Shown: positions 53,346 through 63,719 of the stretch, in pieces
How the letters are laid out: each line of letters opens with the position of its first letter
Position numbering within the stretch: position 1 is the stretch's first letter
Origin: Bolinopsis microptera
Taxonomy: Eukaryota > Ctenophora > Tentaculata > Lobata > Bolinopsidae
Direction: 5' to 3'
DNA: 64,000 nt
Assembly (NCBI RefSeq): GCF_026151205.1
Contig: NC_087073.1
Coordinates: forward strand, 15,705,837 to 15,769,836
Translations under genes and position numbers: made by a program
Notes under the pieces: generated by a model
Told to the model about the DNA's origin: nothing
What the model saw: the letters and a program-made list of their open reading frames with translations, nothing else
The model's database searches: none

Positions 53346-56290
53346 GTAACTTTGTCACATAACGATATCTTAATCAGGTGATAAGATATCGCTTAAATAC
53401 GGCCGGCACGGAAATGGTTACATTGTCACACTATAAACATGTGACGGAGTAAATATGGACCCCTTGCTGCCGTTTTTGACCAAATTTTTGAGTGTCCAGT
53501 TGATTGGATGGGTACATATGACCATTACCTACATATTTGACGACTTTTTTCGTTAGATGGTGCACTCAGGTTTACTCTGTCACACATTAAAGAAAATATG
53601 TGATGAATGTTTAGGGCACCCTGATAAGCAATGCTGAGTAGTGTAGGTTTATTTGATGGCCTGAAAGTGCTGGGGATTGTTATTATATCATATAGTCGTA
53701 AGAAATTAAAACACAGAAGGCACAACCAAGTTTACTTTGTCACATAATCTTGATGATATCTGAACATGTGTGAAATTGAACAAATAATGATATACCAGCT
53801 TAAACCCCTTATATTACGTACTATGGATCAAACAACACTGCTAGTACCATGCACCAGTCACATGAATCATTATCAGGTGGTAATATGTTAACAGTGTCAC
53901 AATTAAACTACCACAACATGGTCAAAAATAGGATAATTTCGTCACAAAAAAATTATTATAACTCTGTTAGCTCCTTGCTGGCAAAATAACTAGTTTATCG
54001 AAAAATTTTTGATGATTAAGTTTCATAGTATTCTAATAGAGTATAGTTCTTCAAAATAGGGGCAAGATATGTTTACTTTTACCATGGATAAACGCCAAAA
54101 GAGGGCTTTCTACCTTACCATTGTAAGATCAATCTTTGAACATTGCTCAGTTATATGGTGTCCTCAGCGATCGACACACATGTCGAAGTTTGAGGCAATC
54201 CAGAAAAGAGCGATCAAATGGATCAATGGACAACAGTTTGATCATTATAGTGATATTGTATTCTATGAGAAGCAGAAGGAGCTTAAAATTCTACCCATTA
54301 GATCTAAGTTCATCCATAATTCAATTACGCTCTTCTATAAAATAGTAAATGATTTGGTAAGTATATCTCTACCTGAATATATTACTGTTGTTGAAGCTGA
54401 AACAATGAGGTACACAAGGAGCACGGCATCAGTCATTGAAGGACTTGACACCAGCACATATACCTGCTCTATTGTACCAAACTGCGATAGTTTCAGAAAC
54501 AGCTTCTTTTATAGAACAATGCTTCTGTGGAATGCACTGCCAGCCTATGTTAGACAGACTGAGAAAATTTCTATTTTCAAAACAAAGCTAACTGAATTTC
54601 TCTGGTCTTCTGACGTATGCTGGCCTGATTAGACAGCCCATCATGGAATATTATTATATATATATTTTACTTTATGAATGTCATACTCTCTATAATTTGC
54701 CCCTCGCACCTGCAGTAGAACGCGCCGTTTTTACTCTTATGAAACAACCCGAAACAATGGCGCGTCACGCAGTACGTGAGTGGCTAGATTATAGATTGTT
54801 CTATTATAATATTATTTAATTATGTTATTTTGTTGTTATGTCGTGTAAGTTTGTGGAGTAGTAGCAAGAAGGTATCGTATACATTTAAATTTGTTCTCTT
54901 GATTATTTATTAATGATTTTATGTAGGGTCGGCACCAATGTAATTATGGTCTTGCCACCGTGTTTTGGTTCAGCCGAAATAAATTTTACCTTGATGTTTT
55001 TACATATTGTTTCTCACTCCAGCTGAGTCTGGTAGTGTTGAGTATCATGAATATTTTTCTAGCTCTCTTTTTCCATGTTTTTGCTTCACAGGAGATATTG
55101 TGGTCTTTTTATTGAATATAACTGTAATACATTGATGTAAAGTTTATTTGAATTTTGAAATTTTAAAAAAATCAGTTATTATAAGAGTTAGGTAATCGTC
55201 ATCAGATTAAAAGATATTTTTCGTAGTTTGGATCGATTAATATACCTGTAATAAAGCACCCTATGCCAATTTTAACGTGCACTATCTTGATATTGTTGGG
55301 GCAGGGAAAGTTAATTTTGTCACATTTTCAGTGTCATTGACAAATCAATCTAAAATTGTTAAAATTGAGCTCTGATGTTCTGGACAATATTCTTCCAATC
55401 GTTTCTGAAAGAATGTTGAATTCTTATAGAGTTATAGATCTTCAAAATAGGGGCAAGACATGTTTACTTTGTCACATCAGTTATTATAAGAGTTAGGTAA
55501 TCGTCATCACATTAACATATATTTTGTAGTTTGGATTGATTTATATAGGCAATAAAGCATTCTAGTATGCCAATTTTAACACACTATCTTGATATTGTTG
55601 GGGCAGGGAAAGTTAATTTAGTCACATTTTTAGTGACTTTGACAAATTTAACCTAAAATTGTTAAACTTAAGAATGTTGAATTCTAATAGAGGTATAGAA
55701 TATAGATCTTCAAAATAGGGGCAAGACATGTTCACTTTGTCACATCAGTTATTATAAGAGTTATTATAAGAGACTATTTCATTCTATAATCATTGTTTTT
55801 AACCTATTTACGATTTCGTATAATTTCTTGTGACAATGTAAACATCAACTGATCTTAACTCGCATCAACTACATTGTCATCATATAAAGTTTTCCCGCCT
55901 TTCAAACCAAAATCAAATATAAATAATTCGCCCAAAATTTAAAATTTCATATATTGTGACAGAATTAACCTCATTTCCCAATAACCAAGTGCCTGTATTA
56001 GCTAACTATTCAAAACGATATATTTTAGGGCTATGATTGGTAGAGCAACCATCAAATAATGAGTTGAAAAGGTTTTTAGGACACCTCACATTAGAATAGA
56101 GGTATGGTATCATGAGTGTGACAAAGTTACCCAAATATTGCCTTGTAACCGTTCGATCCGTGCCCATTAACCAATGTTGTATCATAATTGTAAGATGACC
56201 TAATTTACTGTATTTCAGACCAAGGAATGATAATTAGACAACTGCAGTTAACTAAGTCACACAAAATGTGACATTTGAACCATTATAGTG
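53340..56290. repeat. Degenerate tandem region with recurring TTTACTTTGTCACA
   Basis: The motif GTTTACTTTGTCACA or its variants recurs about every 155 bp (53,352; 53,571; 53,731; 53,886), and again at 55,313, 55,465, 55,614, 55,731 and, inverted, at 55,830 and 55,958. Around 55,173-55,750 two ~300-bp copies share TCTTCAAAATAGGGGCAAGA and TTATTATAAGAGTTAGG. A LINE fragment splits one unit at ~54,080. Confidence 0.75.
54069..54996 (+). pseudogene. 5'-truncated LINE fragment (C-terminal RT tail and 3' UTR)
   Basis: The open frame 54,069-54,632 encodes a typical non-LTR RT C-terminal tail: FYLTIVRSIFEHCSVIWCPQ, FEAIQKRAIKWI, RTMLLWNALPAYV, FKTKLTEFLW. The RT core is missing. A ~360-bp 3' UTR ends near AAATAAATTTTACC. 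The left junction falls in a GTTTACTTT unit of the host repeat at ~54,080. Confidence 0.8.
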
Positions 56291-56713
56291 CCTAACAACA
56301 ATAGATTTTCTTTCTGAGCGGTGCATATGGGAGTATGGGTTACGTGGCTAATGTTCAGAACTTCTGAACATGCTAGGTTGATAGATGACAAAATTAAGCC
56401 ACTATCGTCGAAAACGCTATTATTTTTGTTTACCAATATCCTCAAACTCAAATGAACGTGTCCATATAATAACATAAAATTCTCGAGAATAGCAGAATAT
56501 CATATTACATATATTATATATTGTCCGTTTTGTCTACACTTATTTTCATGACTCGGGTATACATTTACAATGTACAGAGTGGCTTAGGGTAACTAAAAAG
56601 GAGATAAGCAACTCGGCCTCAGGCCATCCCAACTTGCGGGAGAGACCTGCCCTTGTATCTTGTGTTGTAGTTTGAGTGATACCGCTGCCGGTAGGGTGCC
56701 GGAAGTGGTCGCT

Positions 56714-57660
56714 GTGCAGGACTGACAATTTCATTTGATTCTGAAACTTGAGGACGTTTTTTATTGCATGATGTTTAGTGCTGATGTTGGTTAGATAACC
56801 ATTGCCTTTCTTATTTTAAACCCCTCCTAGTCCCGTAAATACATACCTGCATCTCGTATATATAATAGTGTTGTAATCAGTTTATATTTTAAACTAATTA
56901 CAACACTACAAATCTATTACATTTATTGAGGACGTTACAGAAGGAATGTATTTAATGTAGTTATGGAGGAGTCCCAACTCTCCTCACGTCCGTAAATGGA
57001 GTTTTCTTTGTTGTTATTCTGTGGTTATTTTGATATTATCTTATATTTTGATTTTGTTGATATTTGTTGATATTTGTTGAAATTTGTTTTGATTTATTAT
57101 TATTTGTTCTTTTGTTGTATCTTTGCATTAGTATTATGATTTTGGTGTTCAGTAATGTTTTATTAGGAACTTAGTAAATTTTGTTTTTGTAATTATTTTT
57201 ATTCAGGACGATACAGAGTGAATGGATTTAATGTAGTTATTGAGGAGTCCTAACTCTCCTCACGTCCTTAAATGGAGTTTTCTTTCTACCATATATAATA
57301 ATAAATAAATAAATTCTACCATTTATTACACGCTTCGACATTAAAATATACCCAACAAAGATGGGATATGTTTAAACACATTACGATATTGATGACCTCA
57401 TGAAATGTAATATTAACGATTACGCTTACCTTAGAGGGTGCAAAATGTATGCAAACATCATTTTTATTTTATTTTATTTTGATTGATTCCAATTTCTGTT
57501 TTAGTAAAGCTCATCTCTCAAAGACGCATTTTGTAATTGAAACGAATTTGTCTTGTTGGACGCAGCGGACGAATGGTTCAGGGGCTGTGACTTGAAATTG
57601 AGTTTTAGCAGACAGACGATCGTATAATAAGCAGTATTGTCAGTCCTTTAATTAGTCATG
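56714..57660. repeat. Flank duplicated with 60,153-60,560
   Basis: 56,714-56,800 matches 60,153-60,236 (TGTTTAGTGCTGATGTTGGT shared), and 57,380-57,620 matches 60,270-60,560 more weakly (CCTTAGAG..; GTTGGACGC/GTTGCACGC; GACGATCGT/GGTTGATCGT). This implies a ~3.4-kb tandem duplication that carried an Artemis-like gene with its flanks. Confidence 0.65.
56932..57290. repeat. Two direct copies of an ~85-bp GAGGAGTCC repeat
   Basis: GAATGTATTTAATGTAGTTA..GGAGGAGTCCCAACTCTCCTCACG at 56,932-57,015 and again at 57,206-57,290. Each has a GAGGAG/CTCCTC hairpin. Confidence 0.7.
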
Positions 57661-58049
57661 TATATACTTTTGTAAAAGTCAAAGACAAAACAATTAAGGT
57701 CACAGGGGGGGGGGGTCCGAGTTCAACTTTGAGATTTTGAGATAATATGTTCTAGAGCTCGATCTAAGTTTTCAAATGCTTTTGTTCTCAACGAAAAAAA
57801 AGTTTCCCATCTGTAGATGTTGCGCGTAAAATTTTGAGGTTTACCTGTAATTCTATTGTAAATAAAAAGTTTAAATACGGTTTTGGCAGAAATCTATCTT
57901 CTTTTACAGTTTACATCAATGGAACCTTGTAACTTGGCAAAAGTGTTTGTGAAGGCCTTGTCCAACAGAAATATGAGGCGATTTTTGATATTTTGGTGTT
58001 TTCAGGAGAGCCGGGTAGTACGTGGACTGCCAACTGGGCTCGGAACCCT

Positions 58050-58077
58050 CCCCCCCCCCCCCCCCCCCCCCCCCCCC
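58050..58077. repeat. Poly-C run (~28 nt)
   Basis: Uninterrupted C tract ~100 bp upstream of Artemis-like copy 2; its exact length is probably unreliable. Confidence 0.9.
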
Positions 58078-58182
58078 ACCCCTGTGGCCTTAAGTAGCTT
58101 TAGCAGATTATCGAATGCAGCTTTTCATTATATATTGCACTTTTAAATTTAAGTCACCACAAAATACCCCTGTTAGCCAAGA

Positions 58183-60124
58183 ATGGATCGGAAGAAGATG
58201 AAGGTCCGTACAGATTACATATTCCGAGGATTTATCAAAGATTTTGGTGACAAACCAGAAGGAATACACGTGGACTGGTTCGATTTCACATCTGTAAAGA
58301 ATCTGTACTTTCTCTCTCACGCTCATTCCGATCATTTTACCTTCGAACATTCTTCTAATTACATTGGGTTATTAACCAAAAAATTTATCGAGCAACTTAA
58401 GAAAAAATCTCACATCAAGATTTATTGTACCACTACTACTTGGGAAATCATCATAAGACTTCCTAAAGCTAAGGCTGTGGTGGAGGAACTTGACAAGCTT
58501 AAAGAAAAGAACTTTGTCCTTGTGGAGCCAGATATTGAAAATCCAATAACGATAGAGCTACTTAACAAGAAAGGAACCAAAACTGGACAAACGATTGATG
58601 TGACCGTAATCCCTGCTAACCACATCCCCGGAGCTGTAATGTTTCTGTTTGAAGATCTTAAAAATAAGAAAAGAGCGCTCTATACTGGGGACTTCAGATA
58701 CGATGTCAGGGAAAATAACATTGAGATGAGAGATTTGGAAAAATTTGTTAAAAATCTTAAAGCTAATGCTCGGATTATCGACTACCTGTATGTTGATATC
58801 ACATACTTAGACATAGGTAGGTTATATCATCCGGATCAGAACAAACTACCAACCAGACAGGAGAGCAAAGATGCAGTTTTTGATCTTATCAGGCGTCAGA
58901 ATCCAAAAAGTGTACACATAGACGCAGAGTTACTAGGAGCAGAAGATATGGTAAAAGCTGTCGCGGAATCCTTCAATAACACAGCTGATGATATTATATC
59001 TAGACTAGATAAAGACTGTTCAAGAAGGCAACTGTATGAGTACACTCTGCAAGGCATAAACATTCCCTGTGTGGGAACTACTATTGAAACTGACGTTCAC
59101 ATTTATGATAATGCAATTTTTGACGATGAATCCCCAGCTTGCGGAAAGTGTGACGATGACACGATGAGTATTCGGGCTACATTTAAATGGCTTTTCCGAT
59201 ATCATTTAAAGAATTATTCCCACGGTGACCCGGAAACCTGGATTAACAATCGTGAAATAAAATACCGTAACACTAAAGATTACTGGCAAGTGGTATTTAC
59301 TCATCACTCATCGGACGCTGAACTGAGACAATTTTTCTCTCATCTTGAGTTCAGAAATGTTTTTTCCGATTAACACACCACTTCCTCGGTATTTAGAAGG
59401 AAATAATTCCACTCCTAGAATAAGTTTAAATTCAAAGGAGGAACAAACATACATAACACGATCACTCCGTTCTTCCTTGAATAAAGACTACTTCAAGCCT
59501 AAAGTCCTCTGGTTTTCAAGAAACTCCCGTGTTCACAGAATGAACGAAAAATTTCAGGTGACCGTCAATAACTTCAACAACTGTGAAGAGATCAGGTTCC
59601 AGGTGCATCATAATATAAATCATTCAGATTATATTATCATCCCATGCCCACCTTATCAGTTATTTATCAGTGATTTCATTGATGACCTAACACGCACATT
59701 GAGTTTCAAAACCGCTGTGTTATTCTATTCTATCACGGATGGCTATAGCGATGAATGGAAGCAAACAATCAACCAAATTGGGTCTAACAAGGAATTTTTT
59801 TACATTAACCTGTCGAAGATTCCATATTACACCGGATCAAATGATCCCGTAGAAGCCGAAAATCGCATCATTATCGAGACCTTAAAGAACTTACAAAGAA
59901 ACCGTGACAAATTTTTGTTAGCTAAAGACTGGCCTATGCCTTATGAGTTCAGTGAACGGAAGAGGGAGTATGAACAGGATCATCAGAAAGAGCCAGCAAG
60001 TCAAGAAGTAGGGATGGTGGATACTGAGGAGGTGAACAACAACATTGGTGGAGCTGAGGAGACTGCTTTTCAGAAAGATGAACCCCAGAGTCAGGAGATT
60101 GAAATGACAGAACCTCAGAAGTGA
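58183..60124 (+). CDS. Artemis-like MBL/beta-CASP protein copy 2, one frameshift
   Basis: Member of the SNM1/Pso2 family, closest to Artemis (DCLRE1C), the nuclease that opens hairpins in end joining. From the N-terminus: VDWF (Asp of motif 1); YFLSHAHSDHF (HxHxDH); IYCTTTTWEII; VIPANHIPGAVMFLFE (motif 3 His); LYTGDFRYD (motif 4 Asp); YVDITYLDIGRLYHPDQN; VHIDAELLGAEDM; a CGKC pair; FTHHSSDAEL (beta-CASP His). The frame ends at 59,373 because the run at 59360-59365 has six T where five would continue into FPINTPLPRYLEG; from there it is open to TGA at 60,124. The second part encodes the shared C-terminal alpha/beta region, DWPMPYEFSERKREYEQ and an acidic Gln/Glu-rich tail. No introns. A homopolymer error is the simplest cause of the break, but a young pseudogene is possible. 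Confidence 0.82.
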
Positions 60125-60819
60125 CCGGACATTAAAACAGCTGTATCATATTTGCAGGGCTGACAATTATATATGATTCTGAAACTCAAGAACGTTTTTG
60201 TTGCATGATGTTTAGTGCTGATGTTGGTTAGATAATAATATTAATATATAATATTTTTATACAGCGTTCTAGCGGTACGTTATTGATGATCTCATGACGT
60301 GGAGTAGACGTTAGTTAGGAAAATTAATGAGAATGTGCTGAAAGAATATCACGTTACATCTTGATATTGAATAATATGCTGACCTTAGAGAATGTAGGCA
60401 AAACATTATTTTAATTTTCTTTCATTTTAATTCGATTGGTTTAAAGTTTTATGCTATTAGAGATATCTCTTGAGATAGATTTGTTTCTTTGAAACGGAGC
60501 AGTTTTGTTGCACGCCGCAGTTAATAGTTCGGAGGATCTAACTTGCAACCTAGTTGAACCTGACGGTTGATCGTCAAGAAGCAGACATTGTGAAATGCAC
60601 TTCGTATATTTATTAATGATGAATTATATAAGTATTCAGATAAGAATACGCTATTTTGATGACTAATGTGGACGAAAGTATAGGACGACGGCGTGGTCGG
60701 TAAAATTTCGTAGGCGGCGTGCAACAAAACTGCATTTGAATTTCACACTGAATTTAACACACTGTATTTTAGAATGAATGTTACAGTCAATACTAACAAA
60801 TATATTGCAGATAGGCGAG
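60125..60819. promoter_or_regulatory. Spacer and 5' region of Artemis-like copy 3 with a likely 5' UTR intron end
   Basis: Homologous to the region upstream of copy 2. Just before the start codon, TACTAAC at 60791-60797 is a perfect branchpoint consensus, followed 7 nt later by TATTGCAG with AG at 60810. This suggests a 5' UTR intron ending 9 nt before ATG 60,820. No TATA-type promoter could be assigned. Confidence 0.5.
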
Positions 60820-63060
60820 ATGGGCGAGACAGAGCCCATGTTTCAAGGCCTGATCGAAGGTTTTAAAGAAAAGGAGGATGCTCCTGGTGGAATGGCAGTT
60901 GATTGGTTTGAAGGCAAAATGAAGAATCTATATTTCATTTCCCATGCCCATGCGGACCATATCAAAGGATTATTTAGTCATGAAAATGAGTTTTACAAAC
61001 AACTAAAGTTGAGACCCTATGCCAGGATTTACTGCACCAAGGTCACTAAGGAAATTATCTCAAGACTTCCAATTGCGAAAGACAACCCCGATGTGATGAA
61101 CGAACTTGAGAAACACTTGTCTATCTTGGAACCCAATAAAACGAAAAAAATATACTTTTATTTGCTTGAGAAACTAACCCAAAAGTGGATACAAGTCCGA
61201 ACAGTCACAGCCAACCATATTCCTGGAGCTGTAATGTTCCTGTTCGAGGATGGTAAGAAACGAACTCTTTATACTGGGGACTTCAGATACGATACCAGGG
61301 AAAAGAATAATGAAATGCAAGCTTTGAAAGAATTTGTTGAGAATTATGATGAGGTTATCGATTATTTGTATGTTGACATCACATGCTTAGATCTAGGGAG
61401 ATTGTATCACCCCGATCAAAATGTGCTGCCGAGCCGGCTGGAAATTACAGACACAATCTGTCGACTTATTAAAGACAAGAAGCCACGCGATGTTCACATC
61501 GATGCAACGCCGCTCGGCGCTGAAGGCATGATAAAAGAAGTAGCGAAGATCTTGAATAGTCCGAGAGACTCAATTATAGATAAACCAGCAATTAATGACA
61601 GTAAAAGGAAGGAGCTCTACAGATATATGCTAAATGATCTTTCGAACACGTATTCAGACACCAGTGAAATTGGTCTTCATATTTTTGATAAAAGAACCCC
61701 CAAATATAAATGCGTTTTGTGTGACGAACATACACTAAGAATTCGAGCTACATTAAAGTGGATTGTTAAACAACCCACAGGAAAGTATTCCCACAGCGAT
61801 CGCACGACTTGGATTAACGAGCGTGATCACAAAAACGGAGATTATTGGCAGGTTGTGAATTCACACCACTCCTCTGATCATGAGCTGAGAGAATTCATTT
61901 CTCACCTTCAATTCAAGAAAGTGTTTCCGATAAGCGAGCCCTTGTCTCGCCAATATTTTAAAGGAATCTATTACAAAGATGTGACTGGCCCAGAAACCAA
62001 CTCAGAAAAGAAACATCGCCAAAAACCGGTCCCCAAACATTACAAAAAACCGGTCCCCAAACATCGCCATATCGAGAAATCTCTTTATTTTTCTCTCGAA
62101 TCCGCATCAATGAAATACAATTACGTACCAGTAAACGTTCTCTGGCTAACAGAAAACAGTGATCCAGATTATGGAATATATATGCCGGATGATAAATTTC
62201 ACGTAACCAAGAGGTACTTCAGGGACTATGATGACATCTTATCAGAAGTGAAGAAATACAGCCAACCAATCGACTTCCTGATCATTCCATGTACAATGGA
62301 GTTACAAAAGTCACTTGCACTTACAAAACTGTATTACGATCTCTCTCGATTCATAGACAACTTGAAAGAGGCAATAGTGACTAAAAACAAGAAATTCGAT
62401 GAAGCAATAAGTACGGTGCTATTTTACTCCAACATAAACGACATGAATGATAAATGGAATTGGAAACAAATCATCAACAGTAGTTGCTTGTACAGGGACA
62501 AACTAATTCCCAGAGTATTCTATGTAGACCTAACTAATGTACCAGAGTACACAGAATCAAACAGTCGGTTGGTTCTTGAAACTCTCATCATTTTTAAGAC
62601 GTTAAAGAACTTAATCAGGAATGAAGACAAGCAAGTGTTTGTTAGTGACTGGCCGATGCCTTATGAGTTCAGTGAACGGAAGAGGGAATATGATCAAGAA
62701 AATCAGGATAGAGCCAGAGAGCCAGCAAGTCAAGAAGTAGAGATGGTGGATACTGAGGAGGTGAACAACAACATAGGTGAAGCTGAGGAGACTGCTAATG
62801 AGACGTTGACGACGGCCTTGGATCTTTCAGAGACAGAAACCACGCAGAATCCTTCCTTACATTCCTTAACTCCCTTACTGAAGACCTCAACTTTACCCAA
62901 GAACATCCCTCTACAGACGGAACTATACCCTTCCTTGACGTTCTCATCCACCCTGACAAATCCACATCAGTCTACAGAAAACCCACCCACACCAACCTCT
63001 ACACCAAGTACTCCTCCTGCACCACCAACTCATCTAAGAACGCAGTCATCCGATCACTGA
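60820..63060 (+). CDS. Artemis-like MBL/beta-CASP protein copy 3, uninterrupted, with transposon-derived tail
   Basis: The only copy with an unbroken frame (746 residues from ATG 60,820; the in-frame ATG at 60,778 precedes a likely splice acceptor and is less probable). Counting from 60,778: D42 in VDWF; H56, H58, D60, H61 in the HAHADH motif; H147 in ANHIPG; D168 in TGDFRY; D200 in YVDIT; H240 in VHID; H301 in LHIFD with C312/C315, which may be the beta-CASP zinc site known in Artemis; H364 in HHSSD. These are the residues expected for an active SNM1-type nuclease. Residues ~430-640 are the shared alpha/beta region (VNVLWLT, DFLIIPCTMELQ, VLFYS, PRVFYVDLTNVPEY). After DWPMPYEFSERKREYDQ and an acidic stretch ending GEAEETA, the last ~85 residues are an out-of-frame translation of a Penelope-like element. 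Confidence 0.85.
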   Translation: MGETEPMFQGLIEGFKEKEDAPGGMAVDWFEGKMKNLYFISHAHADHIKGLFSHENEFYKQLKLRPYARIYCTKVTKEIISRLPIAKDNPDVMNELEKHLSILEPNKTKKIYFYLLEKLTQKWIQVRTVTANHIPGAVMFLFEDGKKRTLYTGDFRYDTREKNNEMQALKEFVENYDEVIDYLYVDITCLDLGRLYHPDQNVLPSRLEITDTICRLIKDKKPRDVHIDATPLGAEGMIKEVAKILNSPRDSIIDKPAINDSKRKELYRYMLNDLSNTYSDTSEIGLHIFDKRTPKYKCVLCDEHTLRIRATLKWIVKQPTGKYSHSDRTTWINERDHKNGDYWQVVNSHHSSDHELREFISHLQFKKVFPISEPLSRQYFKGIYYKDVTGPETNSEKKHRQKPVPKHYKKPVPKHRHIEKSLYFSLESASMKYNYVPVNVLWLTENSDPDYGIYMPDDKFHVTKRYFRDYDDILSEVKKYSQPIDFLIIPCTMELQKSLALTKLYYDLSRFIDNLKEAIVTKNKKFDEAISTVLFYSNINDMNDKWNWKQIINSSCLYRDKLIPRVFYVDLTNVPEYTESNSRLVLETLIIFKTLKNLIRNEDKQVFVSDWPMPYEFSERKREYDQENQDRAREPASQEVEMVDTEEVNNNIGEAEETANETLTTALDLSETETTQNPSLHSLTPLLKTSTLPKNIPLQTELYPSLTFSSTLTNPHQSTENPPTPTSTPSTPPAPPTHLRTQSSDH

Positions 63061-63719
63061 CCAGAAGAGCCCACAACATCTGCTCACCCCAACACCTTGA
63101 CGACGAACTCCAGACAGTACGACACGTTTGCCTCCAGAACGGCTTCCCTCCTCACCGCATCACCACCATCATGGACGAAGTACAACGGAAATTCACCAAC
63201 CCCTCTCGCCACCAATCCCTAGCCTCATTCAACCGACAGACCCGTGAACATGCCCTTAGTGTTTCTCTTCCTTTCCATCCCTCCCTATCCAAACCCATCT
63301 CCAAGATACTCGGACAACACGACATCAAAGTCACCCACTCCTCTGCTACCTCCCTCCGCAACCTCCTCACCAAAACGAAGACCACACCCCCTACTCACCT
63401 CACTCCCAACACCATCTACGAAATTTCCTGTTCACAGTGCCCCTCCAAATACGCCGGACAGACCTACAGACCCTTGGTCCACCGCATGAAAGAACACAAA
63501 CGATGTTACAGACTCAACAACGCCATCGACGAATCCACAGACAGAATCAAATCAGCCCCTGCACATCATGCCCTGACCACCGGCCACACCATCTCCTGGA
63601 ACAACATCGAAGTCCTCAAATCCCTCACCTCACGCTCCCAACTTGACCTCACAGAACACGCAGCTATACAAATACGACAACCAGCTATGAACAGAACAGA
63701 CCGCGCACCATTGCAGTAA
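62802..63719 (+). mobile_element. 5'-truncated Penelope-like element (RT end + GIY-YIG endonuclease)
   Basis: In the frame of the downstream open frame, the sequence reads VDDGLGSFRDRNHAESFLTF, then DGTIPFLDVLIHPDK and VYRKPTHTNLYTKYSS, both typical of Penelope RT. A linker with GQHDIKVTHSSATSLRNLL follows, then the GIY-YIG endonuclease (IYEISCSQCPSKYAGQT, RPLVHRMKEHKR, APAHHALTTGHTISW, LTEHAAIQIRQPAMNR). The copy begins at the codons of the RT catalytic YVDD box; the rest of the RT is missing. The element is GC-richer and C-rich compared with its surroundings. Its end coincides with the start of an inverted Artemis-like fragment. Confidence 0.9.
63171..63719 (+). CDS. Penelope-like GIY-YIG endonuclease portion
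   Basis: 182-codon open frame continuous with the RT end above. The GIY-YIG core is modified: the first half is IYEISCSQC..KYAGQT, with the expected Arg in RPLVHRM, the His-rich AHHALTTGH and the metal-binding Glu in LTEHAAI. The last residues (RAPLQ, stop) may be created by the junction with the inverted repeat copy. A truncated, non-autonomous relic. Confidence 0.85.
   Translation: MDEVQRKFTNPSRHQSLASFNRQTREHALSVSLPFHPSLSKPISKILGQHDIKVTHSSATSLRNLLTKTKTTPPTHLTPNTIYEISCSQCPSKYAGQTYRPLVHRMKEHKRCYRLNNAIDESTDRIKSAPAHHALTTGHTISWNNIEVLKSLTSRSQLDLTEHAAIQIRQPAMNRTDRAPLQ

Larger units (their letters stand above)
51890..58182. other. 6.3-kb repeat-rich spacer between Artemis-like copies 1 and 2
   Basis: No complete gene. 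It holds CCGG-rich repeats (52.5-53.3 kb), a degenerate tandem region with recurring TTTACTTTGTCACA (53.3-56.3 kb) split by a LINE fragment, two copies of a 5' GAGGAGTCC repeat (56.9-57.3 kb), sequence homologous to the flank of copy 2, and a long C run. Confidence 0.6.

Noticed and set aside
63244..63646. Pro-rich frames overlapping the GIY-YIG region
   Set aside because: Out-of-frame shadows of the Penelope coding sequence.
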